NCBI GenBank assembly: GCA_947493175.1
Contig: CANLQD010000001.1
Location: 1 to 64,000, forward strand
Direction of reading: 5' to 3'
Origin: an uncultured Flavobacteriaceae bacterium
GTDB taxonomy: Bacteria > Bacteroidota > Bacteroidia > Flavobacteriales > Flavobacteriaceae
Length of the DNA stretch: 64,000 nt
The notes below the pieces were generated by a model. It had not been told where the DNA came from and searched no databases. It saw only the letters and a list, made by a program, of their open reading frames with translations. The position numbers were made by a program, and so were the translations under genes. Shown here one piece after another: positions 43,433-53,108 of the stretch (its first letter is position 1; each line of letters begins with the position of its first letter).

Positions 43433-46400
43433 ATGAAGAAAACGATTACTTTTTGCCTTTTGATATTCTCAGTCTCCGTTTTTTACGGGCAGGACAAGAC
43501 CATTTCGGGTGTGGTAACCGATGAAGGCAACATACCTCTTCCGGGTGTAAATATCTTGGTAAAAGGAACTACGAACGGTACCCAGACAGATTTTGACGGC
43601 AAGTATATCATTCAGACCGATTCCGGCGATGTGCTTGTGTTTTCATACATCGGGCTAAAAACCACAGAACGTGCGGTGGGTACATCGGATATCATAAACG
43701 TTCAAATGCAAGAAGATGCCCAAACACTTGAAGAAGTGGTGGTTACCGGGGTCGGGGCACCTACCGCGAAAAGGCGTACCGCCATTGCCGTAGAGTCCGT
43801 GAAATCGGAAGATTTAAAACCAGCACCGGCGGGTGACTTGTCGCAAGCGTTGATTGGGAAAGTCCCGGGTGCCAGAATACAATCTACCTCTGGGCAACCA
43901 GGACAACAACAGAGCATTCTGCTTAGGGGTATTAATTCCCTATCGAACTCACAACCGATGATTTTGGTCGACGGAGTACAGATAAACACCGACAATATAG
44001 CGAACGGTGCTGAAGTAGATCCCAATGGAAATGACACCAATGTAACCAGTCGATTGGCCGATTTGGATTTGGCCGATATTGAACGGGTAGAAGTGATACA
44101 AGGAGCGGCAGCAGGCACCATTTATGGGGCACAGGGGGCCAATGGGGTCATTCAGATTTTTACCAAACGGGGCGAAGCGGGAAAAGCACGTATTAATTTT
44201 AGGTCCAATGTCGGTTTTAGCTCCGCCCTACGCGGAAACTTTGGAAAAACCGACCGTCACTTTTATGAAACGACGGAAGATGGCTTTTTAGCGGCCGACG
44301 CCACGGGGAATCGTTTACTACCGGATGCCCAAAGCGGTATCTGGCCAACACCCATTGGAAATATCGACGAGAACACCCAAGTTAACAAGCCTTTTGCAGA
44401 AGAAACCTACGATCAGTTAGACCAGTTATTTCGGGAGAATGCCGTTACCTATAATACAGGTTTATCGGTCTCAGGAGGAAGTGAGAACGTGCGTTACAAC
44501 ACCAGCCTCTCCCATTTGAACCAACAATCGGTCATCTTTGGAAGACTCAAAAGAACTAATTTCAAAGTAGGCATCAATGCCGACATCACTGATAAATTAA
44601 GTCTTTCGTCTACGACCACATTGATTACCAGCGACAACACCACTGGCGGAATCACAGGAGCAGATAATGTTTTTGGGGGATTATCAAATGCCATTAACGT
44701 ACCTCAATATATCGATAACAATTTGAGGGATGCCCTCGGAAATTTCGTCGCCACTCCCACAGGTGACAACAGCGTAAACCCTTCTTACAGTTTTGACAAT
44801 CGCTTTTTTAACAACGATGTTGTGCGACTTCTTCAAAATATCGGTATCAACTATAGACCTTATCCATTTCTGGAACTGGACTATAAATTTGGTATTGATC
44901 ATTATGAAAACAAATTCCGGGATTTTCAAAAGAACGAGACTTTATTCCTGTCACGAGGGCTTACCAATCCTACCGGTACCTTGATTGAAAGGGCCGATAC
45001 GGGTACCACACAGAACTCCCTTTTGTCGGCGTTTCTTCGGTTTAATGGGCAAGAAGATTTCGGCTGGGACGTTCCCATCGCATCTACCACCCATTTGGCC
45101 TATGACTGGCGCAGACAGGATGTGAATCAGATCACGGTAACCGGAACCGAACTCCCTACCTTTTCCGACAACATCAATATGAATCAAACAGGACAACAGT
45201 CCGTAGAGGCTTTTGATAGCTCTTTTAGAACATTCGGATATTTGATCAATCAAAAATTCGACTATGGCGATTATTTTGGAATTTCGGCAGGCGTTCGTGT
45301 CGACTGGTCCTCTGCTTTTGGGGAAGGTTCCGATGCCTTCGTATTCCCGAGAGGTGACGTATACCTACGAGTAGACGAGTTGGGTTTTTTAAACAAAGAC
45401 TTGTTCAACCAGGTAAAACTGCGTGCTGCTTATGGGGAGGCCGGGATACAACCGGGGGCCTTTGATCGAATCCCGATACTCACGGCCGGGCAGATAGAAA
45501 ACACACCGGTCTTAGCGCTCCCCAATATTCTAAGAAATGAACTCCTAGACGTGCAGGTGTCCAAAGAACTGGAATATGGTCTGGACCTTACCTTGACCCC
45601 GGGCAAAGGGGATTGGTTCAATCGTATTGATGTGAACGCAACCTATTATACAAGGGATTCGGAAGATGTTATCCGAGCTATAGACCTAGCCCCTTCGCAG
45701 GGAGCATCGAGCATATTGACCAATGCTATCACTATCGAAACCGAAGGCTTTCAGGCAGCATTGAGCGCACTGGTCGTACAAAAGGAAGATTTCGCATGGA
45801 GCAGCACTGTCAACTTTGGCACCTTTAACAGTGATATTACCGATATTGCCAATGATGCCGATATCGCATTGGGCAATAACCATATCTTACGGGAAGGGGC
45901 TCCTGTAGGAGCATTCTTTGGGCTTGCTCCCTTGACCTCTTTGACCCAGACCAGAAGCGACGGTAGCCGTTATATTGCCGATGCAGACTTGAATAATTTT
46001 GAAATAGGTCCCAGAGGCTACGTTGTAAACAGGGACACCAAGCAAGCCGCACTTACCGATGAGCAAGAGTTGATCGGCGATCCCACCCCGGATTTTAATA
46101 TGTCGTTTATTCAAAATTTTCAAATTTTGGAACACATTAATTTTTCCTTCCAGTTAGATTGGGTACAGGGCAACGACATTTATAATCAGACACGCCAATG
46201 GCTGTACCGCGACCTGCTACATGAAGATGTTGCGGTTCCCGTAACAATCAATGGGGAAACCGGCGCCTGGGCCGCTTTTTATAGCAATCTCTATGCCACC
46301 AACAATCCCAATGCCGCCTTTGTAGAGGATGGTTCATTCTTGAGGTTGCGAAATGCGACACTTTCCTATGACATCGGGCACCTGATCAAGGGCGTATCTT

Positions 46401-46567
46401 CTTTTCGAATGACACTCGCAGGAGATAATCTACTCACCTGGACGGATTATAAAGGACTAGATCCTGAAGCGGCCTCCAATTTTAACAATCCGGTAGAGCG
46501 TGGGCTCGACCAGTTCGCCTTCCCCAACTTTAGAACATATTCTTTTGGTATCAATGTAGGATTTTAA
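43433..46567 (+). CDS. SusC/RagA-family TonB-linked outer-membrane protein
   Basis: A 1044-residue SusC-like transporter with a signal peptide (MKKTITFCLLIFSVSVFYGQ). A CarboxypepD_reg-like domain runs about 24-95 (GVNILVKGTTNGTQTDFDG). The linker EEVVVTGVGAPTAKRRTAIAVESVK leads to a plug with the SusC signature GSPGxxxxIxIRG-like QQQSILLRGINSLSNSQPMILVDGV. The barrel ends FRTYSFGINVGF. It imports oligosaccharides with the SusD lipoprotein encoded 11 bases downstream. The neighbouring GH28 and uronate genes suggest pectic oligosaccharides. Confidence 0.96.
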   Translation: MKKTITFCLLIFSVSVFYGQDKTISGVVTDEGNIPLPGVNILVKGTTNGTQTDFDGKYIIQTDSGDVLVFSYIGLKTTERAVGTSDIINVQMQEDAQTLEEVVVTGVGAPTAKRRTAIAVESVKSEDLKPAPAGDLSQALIGKVPGARIQSTSGQPGQQQSILLRGINSLSNSQPMILVDGVQINTDNIANGAEVDPNGNDTNVTSRLADLDLADIERVEVIQGAAAGTIYGAQGANGVIQIFTKRGEAGKARINFRSNVGFSSALRGNFGKTDRHFYETTEDGFLAADATGNRLLPDAQSGIWPTPIGNIDENTQVNKPFAEETYDQLDQLFRENAVTYNTGLSVSGGSENVRYNTSLSHLNQQSVIFGRLKRTNFKVGINADITDKLSLSSTTTLITSDNTTGGITGADNVFGGLSNAINVPQYIDNNLRDALGNFVATPTGDNSVNPSYSFDNRFFNNDVVRLLQNIGINYRPYPFLELDYKFGIDHYENKFRDFQKNETLFLSRGLTNPTGTLIERADTGTTQNSLLSAFLRFNGQEDFGWDVPIASTTHLAYDWRRQDVNQITVTGTELPTFSDNINMNQTGQQSVEAFDSSFRTFGYLINQKFDYGDYFGISAGVRVDWSSAFGEGSDAFVFPRGDVYLRVDELGFLNKDLFNQVKLRAAYGEAGIQPGAFDRIPILTAGQIENTPVLALPNILRNELLDVQVSKELEYGLDLTLTPGKGDWFNRIDVNATYYTRDSEDVIRAIDLAPSQGASSILTNAITIETEGFQAALSALVVQKEDFAWSSTVNFGTFNSDITDIANDADIALGNNHILREGAPVGAFFGLAPLTSLTQTRSDGSRYIADADLNNFEIGPRGYVVNRDTKQAALTDEQELIGDPTPDFNMSFIQNFQILEHINFSFQLDWVQGNDIYNQTRQWLYRDLLHEDVAVPVTINGETGAWAAFYSNLYATNNPNAAFVEDGSFLRLRNATLSYDIGHLIKGVSSFRMTLAGDNLLTWTDYKGLDPEAASNFNNPVERGLDQFAFPNFRTYSFGINVGF

Positions 46568-46578
46568 AAAATAGCATC

Positions 46579-48174
46579 ATGAAAAAGTTAGTACCCTTTA
46601 TTTTTATTTTAGCTTTTACCCTTGCCTGTAACAAAGATGAATTGGAAGTCTCTAACCCCAACGATCCTACTTTCGATGCCTTGGAAACCGAATCGGGCCT
46701 TACACAGCTGGCATCGGGAGTATATGCTAATAATGTAATATTAGGAAATTTCTTTTACAACTTCCATTGGATTACCATGGCCCATCATGAGAATATGGCG
46801 GATGCCATTTACACTTCTGCTGGTAATTGGTCCTTTCGATGGGCCAATCAACCCACCTCCATCACCTTGGACGATGGTACGGTCGTAACTCCTCCACAAG
46901 AAGGGGAGCAAGGCGCAGCCCTTGAAGCCAGGAATGTACGAACCCAAGGAGACCTCAATGCTTTTGCCCATGAATGGATGACCATGTACAAGACCAACAA
47001 CGTTGCCAATCTTATCCTACAACTGGTAGATACCGTAGAGCTAACTGGGGATACCGCCTTAAAGCAATCGATACTAAAAGCTTGGGCCTATTTCTGGAAG
47101 GGATATACCTATTCGCGTATCGGCTCTATGTACGAATCCGGTTTGATCGTTTCCGAACCGAATGCTACCAATTCCGACTACGTTTCCAGCCAACGGATGA
47201 TAGAGGAGGCCAATACCAATTTTGATTTGGCTATTCAAGAGTTGAATAGGGTCGATGGGGATATTTCAAGTTTTTTGGCCACCATCATTCCAGACCATTT
47301 GGCCGCATCCTCTTTTAGGGGCAACTCCCCCTCTCCGGTACTTACATCAGATATGTGGATACGCAACATGAATACCTATAAAGCGCGAAACATTTTGGTA
47401 AACACCAAAGTAGATGAAATGACAGCTACCCAATGGCAAGAGATTTCCAGTTTGACGGAGAATGGGATGCAGGCCAACGACTTTATCTTTGTTATGAAAC
47501 AAGATGGAAATAATTATGTAACAAGTGATCTGGTTCCTCATAGACTTTTTATCGGATGGCATTTTCTCAGTGAACGCTTGGTCCAGGATTTTAAACCTGA
47601 CGATGCGCGCTTCACAGATAATGTGATTGTGTTGGCGGCACCCGATGTCAATAGAGGCGGTAGGGGCATCCAATATGGTACACGCTGGGAATTTGTTCAG
47701 GGAGATTATGCTTCCACCGCAGACGGTCGTAGCAATATATACTATGGACCTACCTACGCGGAAAACGAGCTGATGAAAGCGGAAGCCTTACTATATTCCG
47801 GTCAATTGGAAGATGGCCTATCGATCATAGACGCCATTAGAACCCACCAAAACGCCGAATTACCCGCCGTTGCAGGCAATGGTCTGTCCGAGGCGGAAGC
47901 GCTGGAAGAATTGAGAAGGGAGCGTCGAATAGGCCTGTTATTACGAGGTGTGGGCTTCTACGATGCCCGGAGATGGGGTGTTACCGAACCCGTGAGCCAA
48001 GGCGGCGGAAGGACTGGCGCAACTGTTTTGGATGCTTTCGGCAACCTCAATACGAATGCGACTTTTGACTATAACTATCTGGAATACTGGCCAGTACCTG
48101 CACAGGAACTGGAATTTAATGCTCCAGATAACGGCGGTCGCAATACCAATAGATTTACGGGGGCGCCTGAATGA
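46579..48174 (+). CDS. SusD/RagB-family surface glycan-binding lipoprotein
   Basis: A 531-residue SusD-like lipoprotein with lipidated Cys17 after FTLA. The N-terminal TPR-like scaffold includes the NDPTFDALETESGLTQLASGVYANN segment, and the C-terminal RagB/SusD region ends with the typical ELRRERRIGLLLRGVGFYDARRWG. It caps the SusC barrel at the cell surface and binds glycan. It starts 11 bases after susC and is followed by a strong terminator, so susCD form a two-gene unit. Confidence 0.96.
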   Translation: MKKLVPFIFILAFTLACNKDELEVSNPNDPTFDALETESGLTQLASGVYANNVILGNFFYNFHWITMAHHENMADAIYTSAGNWSFRWANQPTSITLDDGTVVTPPQEGEQGAALEARNVRTQGDLNAFAHEWMTMYKTNNVANLILQLVDTVELTGDTALKQSILKAWAYFWKGYTYSRIGSMYESGLIVSEPNATNSDYVSSQRMIEEANTNFDLAIQELNRVDGDISSFLATIIPDHLAASSFRGNSPSPVLTSDMWIRNMNTYKARNILVNTKVDEMTATQWQEISSLTENGMQANDFIFVMKQDGNNYVTSDLVPHRLFIGWHFLSERLVQDFKPDDARFTDNVIVLAAPDVNRGGRGIQYGTRWEFVQGDYASTADGRSNIYYGPTYAENELMKAEALLYSGQLEDGLSIIDAIRTHQNAELPAVAGNGLSEAEALEELRRERRIGLLLRGVGFYDARRWGVTEPVSQGGGRTGATVLDAFGNLNTNATFDYNYLEYWPVPAQELEFNAPDNGGRNTNRFTGAPE

Positions 48175-48302
48175 AATTCATCTAAAAAATGAAACCTTCC
48201 TACGCTAACAAATAGAAAACAAAGGGAGAAGAAGCATGGCGTTTAGAAATGAATTAGTGGACCTTAGAAAAATTCAAGTTAGTTTTTTGTTAGTTTGGTT
48301 GC

Positions 48303-48341
48303 AAACCACCTGTCGCTGCTGTCCACGACAGGTGGTTTTTT
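48303..48341 (+). terminator. Intrinsic terminator after susD
   Basis: The 13-base perfect arms AAACCACCTGTCG and CGACAGGTGGTTT around a 10-base loop are followed by T residues. It ends the susCD transcript about 130 bases past the susD stop. Confidence 0.92.
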
Positions 48342-48612
48342 AGTGATATTCGAAACCAAGTATATGGTCGATATGATTCAAATCAGTACCTTAAACTTAG
48401 GAAACCAGCTTCTTAAAGCAGTAACGAAATCAGTATAGGTTGTTAGCGGTATCTACTAAGAAGACGGGCATACCTCTAAAAGATACAAATGCTAATTCAA
48501 TATTCGCTATTCGATAAACGACATGACAATTAAAAAAACAGTGCCAAAAACGGGATATTCCCTTGTTAGGGTAGATAGCAACAACGGTTTTTAGTATATT
48601 TAAAGTGAAATG

Positions 48613-48626
48613 TGCAATCGATTGCA
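48613..48626. promoter_or_regulatory. LacI-type operator palindrome upstream of uxaA
   Basis: TGCAATCGATTGCA is a perfect 14-base palindrome ending 21 bases before the uxaA start codon. Its central CG and AATCGATT core are typical of LacI-family operators. No LacI gene is in the window, so the repressor must be encoded elsewhere. The 270 bases between this site and the susD terminator contain no recognised gene. Confidence 0.75.
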
Positions 48627-48647
48627 TTATCGAATATTTTTTTAGAA

Positions 48648-50291
48648 ATGAACCATCGCTTTCTCAGAATACACCCCAACGATACCGTTTTAGTTGCCCT
48701 TGGGCACCTGCAAAAAGGAACAACACTTTCCGATGGTGAGGCAACAATTGTGTTACAGGAATCTATTGAAATAAAGCACAAATTTGCAGCTCAGGACCAT
48801 GCCGCGGGAAATGAGGTTATCCTATATGGGATCGTAGTGGGAAAAGCGACCCAATCGATTGCCAAAGGTAGTGCCCTAACCGTTGACAATGTAGCGCATC
48901 AGACCAGCGGGTTTTCCGAGAAAAAAGAAAACTTCCGGTGGAATGCCCCCGATATATCCGCTTGGAAAAATAAGACCTTTATGGGCTATTATCGGTCTGA
49001 CGGACAAGTAGGTACGGCAAACTATTGGTTAGTGGTTCCCTTGGTATTCTGTGAAAACAGAAACGTAGAAGTGATGCGGCAAGCCTTTTTGGAAGAACTG
49101 GGTTATGATACCACCAACCCCTACAAACAGTACGTTCGCCAAATGACCCAGCTGCTTGCGGATGGTCGGGAAAAAGAAATCAAAAGCCTTGCCATACCTT
49201 CAGAAACTTTCGAAAAAACACCCCTATTCCCACAAGTAGATGGAATTCAATTTTTGACCCATCAAAGCGGCTGTGGGGGAACACGTCAGGATTCCGAAAT
49301 GCTTTGTGCCCTCATTGCCGGGTATTTGAACAACCCCAATGTCGGCGGGGCCACTATCTTAAGTTTGGGATGCCAGAATGCCCAAGTGTCGCTTTTAATG
49401 GAAAAATTGGAGGCCCTTGACCCCAACTTTCAGAAGCCGCTGTATATTCTAGAACAACAAAAGCAAGGTTCTGAACAGCAGCTATTGACCAGTGCCCTAC
49501 AACAGACTTTTTTAGGGCTTGCCGAAATCAATAAACTCGAACGAAGCCCGGCACCGTTAAACAAGCTTACGATAGGATTGGAATGTGGCGGTTCTGACGG
49601 GTTTTCCGGTATTTCGGCCAATCCGGCAGTGGGGTATGTTTCCGACCTGATCGTGGCTTTGGGCGGAACAGCGCTCCTCTCCGAATTTCCAGAACTATGC
49701 GGTGTGGAGCAAGAACTCATCAATCGATGTGCCCAACCAAAAATAGCAGATAAATTCATCCGGTTAATGAGAGATTATGAGGCTTCTGCCCATGCCGCAG
49801 GCTCCGGATTTGATATGAATCCGAGCCCCGGGAATATCAAAGACGGACTCATCACCGATGCCATGAAAAGTGCGGGGGCCGCAAAAAAGGGAGGTACTTC
49901 CCCTGTAACCTATGTATTGGATTATGCAGAGTACAGTAAAAATCCAGGGCTCAATTTACTCTGCACACCCGGAAACGATGTAGAAAGCACGACCGCTCTA
50001 GCAGGTTCAGGGGCCAATCTAATACTGTTTACCACTGGCTTGGGGACCCCGACCGGAAATCCCATTGCACCTGTGGTCAAGATTTCCTCCAATACCGTGT
50101 TGGCAGAACGTATGCCCGACATCATCGACCTAGATGCGGGAAGTATCATTATTGGTAAAAAAACCATAGAGCAAATGGGGGAGGACTTTTTGAATTTTGT
50201 TATTGCAGTTGCCAGTGGGGAAATAAAAACCAAAGCTCAGCTACTACAGCAGAACGATTTTATTCCTTGGAAACGCGGGGTTTCACTCTAA
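48648..50291 (+). CDS. uxaA: Altronate dehydratase (UxaA family)
   Basis: A 547-residue UxaA-family dehydratase. The N-terminal SAF domain (residues about 1-85, MNHRFLRIHPNDTVLVALGHL) and the C-terminal altronate/galactarate dehydratase domain are both present, the latter with GQVGTANYWLVVPLVFC, HQSGCGGTRQDSEML and ECGGSDGFSGISANPAVGY. It converts D-altronate to 2-keto-3-deoxygluconate in galacturonate breakdown. The ATG at 48648 leaves an operator palindrome just upstream; an alternative GTG at 48612 would place that palindrome inside the gene and is rejected. It supports a galacturonate-containing substrate for the locus. Confidence 0.95.
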   Translation: MNHRFLRIHPNDTVLVALGHLQKGTTLSDGEATIVLQESIEIKHKFAAQDHAAGNEVILYGIVVGKATQSIAKGSALTVDNVAHQTSGFSEKKENFRWNAPDISAWKNKTFMGYYRSDGQVGTANYWLVVPLVFCENRNVEVMRQAFLEELGYDTTNPYKQYVRQMTQLLADGREKEIKSLAIPSETFEKTPLFPQVDGIQFLTHQSGCGGTRQDSEMLCALIAGYLNNPNVGGATILSLGCQNAQVSLLMEKLEALDPNFQKPLYILEQQKQGSEQQLLTSALQQTFLGLAEINKLERSPAPLNKLTIGLECGGSDGFSGISANPAVGYVSDLIVALGGTALLSEFPELCGVEQELINRCAQPKIADKFIRLMRDYEASAHAAGSGFDMNPSPGNIKDGLITDAMKSAGAAKKGGTSPVTYVLDYAEYSKNPGLNLLCTPGNDVESTTALAGSGANLILFTTGLGTPTGNPIAPVVKISSNTVLAERMPDIIDLDAGSIIIGKKTIEQMGEDFLNFVIAVASGEIKTKAQLLQQNDFIPWKRGVSL

Positions 50292-50336
50292 TGCGATTCC
50301 GTTGCTCCGAACCATGAAAGCACGTACGGGCAGGTG

Positions 50337-51815
50337 CTACTTTTTCAACTCTTCCGGAAAAATAGTAGGATCAAAATCCCAAATCAATGGAAGCAAGTAA
50401 TACGTCATCAAGGTGACCAATAGAATGGAAATTAGGTTCATCCAAACTCCTTTTTGCACCATATCGGGAATCCGCAGATAGCCCGAACCAAAAACAATGG
50501 CATTCGGTGGTGTCGCTACGGGTAGCATAAACGCACAGGAAGCCGCCACAGTGACCCCGACCATTAGAATAAACGGATGCGTATTAAAAAGCAGTGCCAC
50601 AGGAACGATTACGGGCAACAGCATCGAGGTCGTGGCCAGATTGGAGGTGACCTCGGTAAGAAAGTTGACCGAAGCTACCAAAATAAAAACCAGGACCAAC
50701 AGGGAAATCCCCTGAATAGAAACCAATTGCCCACCGATCCAATCGGCCAGACCGGTTTGGGAAAACCCTGCTGCTAAAGATAATCCACCTCCGTAGAGCA
50801 ACAAAATACCCCATGGCAATTTAACGGCCTCTTCCCATTTTAGAATCCGTCTGTCTTCCTTTTGCCGCGTCGGCAACAAAAAGAGTAGCACGGCAAAAAA
50901 GACTGCAATAATGGTATCATCGATTTGCGGAACAAAGGGTTTTAGGATATAGTTACGTAACATCCAGCAAAGTGCGGCACCTATAAAAACGACCAGTACG
51001 ATCCGTTCTTCATAGGTCATCTTCCCTAGCTGGGCCAGCAACCGTTTAATCTCGGACTTTCCACCAGGAAAACTTTTCTGCTCAAACGTAAACGCTTTTC
51101 GGGTCAAATACCACCAACAAATGATTAAAAGTACCAAAGCGATCGGGAGTCCGAATTTCATCCATTCCATAAAGGAGATCTCTATCCCGTAGGTATCGGA
51201 CAGGATTCCGCTCAGAACCAGATTGGGTGGTGTTCCTATCAAGGTCGCCACACCACCGATACTTGCCGAATACCCGATAGCCAACATCAAAGCTTTTCCG
51301 AATATGCGCGTTTCGTTCTCCGCAGTAGCGGGATTGTCCTTTAATTGTGCAACAATGGCCATACCGATAGGCAACATCATGACCGCCGTAGCGGTATTGG
51401 AAATCCACATCGACAGAAAGGCGGTGGCCACCATAAACCCTAAAATGATGCTGCTTACACTGGTGCCTATGATATTGATAATGTTCAATGCAATGCGTTT
51501 GTGTAAATTCCATTTTTCAATGGCAATCGCAAGGACAAACCCTCCTATGAAAAGGAATACAAACTTATGGCCGTAACTGGCGGTTGTAGTCTGCAGATCC
51601 AAGGCACCGGTCAACGGAAAGAGTACAATGGGCAATAAAGCAGTCACGGCAATGGGAACTACTTCCAACGTCCACCAAACCGCGATCCAAGCGGTGGAGG
51701 CCAATACGGCGTTCGCCGCCTCAGACAAACCTTCGGGACGGAAGAAAAATAGGATGTAAAAAAACAAGCCAGGCCCAAGAAACAAGCCTACCGATTTGAG
51801 TTTTTTAGAGGTCAT
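50337..51815 (-). CDS. DASS-family sodium-coupled anion transporter
   Basis: A 492-residue permease of the divalent anion:sodium symporter (SLC13/NadC-like) family with twelve or so hydrophobic segments. The two SNT-type ion-binding motifs are visible as MWISNTATAVMMLPIG near residue 135 and TEVTSNLATTSMLLPV near 395, with the GTPPNLV and ATPPNAIVFG loops after each. It imports dicarboxylates or similar acids with sodium. It is convergent with uxaA and is the first minus-strand gene after it. A sugar-acid substrate is possible but not shown. Confidence 0.93.
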   Translation of the reverse strand: MTSKKLKSVGLFLGPGLFFYILFFFRPEGLSEAANAVLASTAWIAVWWTLEVVPIAVTALLPIVLFPLTGALDLQTTTASYGHKFVFLFIGGFVLAIAIEKWNLHKRIALNIINIIGTSVSSIILGFMVATAFLSMWISNTATAVMMLPIGMAIVAQLKDNPATAENETRIFGKALMLAIGYSASIGGVATLIGTPPNLVLSGILSDTYGIEISFMEWMKFGLPIALVLLIICWWYLTRKAFTFEQKSFPGGKSEIKRLLAQLGKMTYEERIVLVVFIGAALCWMLRNYILKPFVPQIDDTIIAVFFAVLLFLLPTRQKEDRRILKWEEAVKLPWGILLLYGGGLSLAAGFSQTGLADWIGGQLVSIQGISLLVLVFILVASVNFLTEVTSNLATTSMLLPVIVPVALLFNTHPFILMVGVTVAASCAFMLPVATPPNAIVFGSGYLRIPDMVQKGVWMNLISILLVTLMTYYLLPLIWDFDPTIFPEELKK

Positions 51816-51883
51816 ACCCAGTGGCTAATTAAACGAGGGCTTGTTCAACACCAAGCCCAAAAACGGTTTCACGGCAATTTGAA

Positions 51884-53092
51884 TCAGCTTTTGACCAAAA
51901 ACTTTTTCATTTCCTTTTCATTGACCTCCAATCCGATACCCGGAGTTTTGGGAACGTACAAATACCCATCTTCAAACCGGAATTTGTTCATGAACAAGGG
52001 TCCTAGTCCCATACTTTTTCGTTCCCCTCCATATTCCTGCACCCGCGCGGGATTAAAGATGGTTGCTACCAATTGTAAGGTAGCGGCCGTGGCCAAGGTA
52101 GGCCTCGCGTTGTGGAACATGACTTCTTTTTCAAAGGCCTGTGCCAAAACCGCCGCTTTTTTCATTTCGCTGATTCCACCTCCTTTGATCACGTCTAGAT
52201 TCACAACATCGGCCTTGCCTTTGGTGATCAATTCTTTAAAATCCCAACGATTGAATTCGTGCTCCCCGGCCGCAATTCTAATGGGACTGGCTTCGACACA
52301 TTGCCGCAGGCCATCGCGATCGTGATAATGCACCGGCTCTTCTACCAATAGTACATTGTATTTTTCGTAAAGTCGTTTGATCAGTTCAATGGCTTTTCCC
52401 GGGGTATACCCATTATTGAAATCTACGAACAGGATTTTATCATCACCGATGGCATCCCGCACCGCTTTTACATATTGCTCCGTATCATCGGGTTCCGGGT
52501 TTCGGTTCAAGACCCGTATCTGCATACGAAGTTTAATGGTATCATACCCTTTGGAGACAAAATCCATGGCCGTAGCGGCTGCTTCTACAGGAGTTTTTCT
52601 GTTACGGTCACCAATCCCAAAGCTGCCGTATACTTTTATTTTTTCAACCTTGCACCCTCCCAGTAATTGATGTACGGGCATTTGGAGTATCCTACCTTTT
52701 AAATCCCAGAGTGCATTGTCAATACCCGCAAGTGCGCCTGTAGAAAGTCCCGAAAGCCCCAAATCTTCCCCTTTGTATAGGATTTGATGCCATAGGTACT
52801 CACTTTCAAAGGGATTTTCACCCAGTACAATCGGTTTTCCCACTTTGTCTATGGCCTTGGATACCACTGCTGTATTGTCATGGTCCCCTTCTCCCCAACC
52901 ACTGACACCTAGGTTGGTGTCGACCTTTACGAATAGGGCTTTTTTATGGATGTAGGTCTTTACATCGGTAATTTTTATATCATCCGGGACTTGTGCTACC
53001 GCTGGGGAATTACCCATAACCTTTTGCATCCCCGCAGTACCCAAACCTGCAGCTCCCAGCAAACTTCCCTGTAAAAATTGTTTTCTATTCAT
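51884..53092 (-). CDS. Exported enolase-superfamily (mandelate racemase/muconate lactonizing) dehydratase
   Basis: A 402-residue enolase-superfamily protein. Metal ligands are the Asp in FVDFNNGY near residue 222, the Glu in VEEPVHYHD near 252 and the Glu in AGEHEFNRW near 277. A catalytic-type His is in MFHNARP near 325, and KLRM carries the first-half base. The pattern fits galactonate- or related sugar-acid dehydratases. The N terminus (MNRKQFLQGSLLGAAGLGTA) resembles a Tat-like export signal but with Arg-Lys instead of two Arg, so export is likely and the route uncertain. The ATG at 53092 is preferred over 53119, which would precede the signal. Confidence 0.88.
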   Translation of the reverse strand: MNRKQFLQGSLLGAAGLGTAGMQKVMGNSPAVAQVPDDIKITDVKTYIHKKALFVKVDTNLGVSGWGEGDHDNTAVVSKAIDKVGKPIVLGENPFESEYLWHQILYKGEDLGLSGLSTGALAGIDNALWDLKGRILQMPVHQLLGGCKVEKIKVYGSFGIGDRNRKTPVEAAATAMDFVSKGYDTIKLRMQIRVLNRNPEPDDTEQYVKAVRDAIGDDKILFVDFNNGYTPGKAIELIKRLYEKYNVLLVEEPVHYHDRDGLRQCVEASPIRIAAGEHEFNRWDFKELITKGKADVVNLDVIKGGGISEMKKAAVLAQAFEKEVMFHNARPTLATAATLQLVATIFNPARVQEYGGERKSMGLGPLFMNKFRFEDGYLYVPKTPGIGLEVNEKEMKKFLVKS

Positions 53093-53108
53093 TCGAAAAA
53101 TATTTTGA

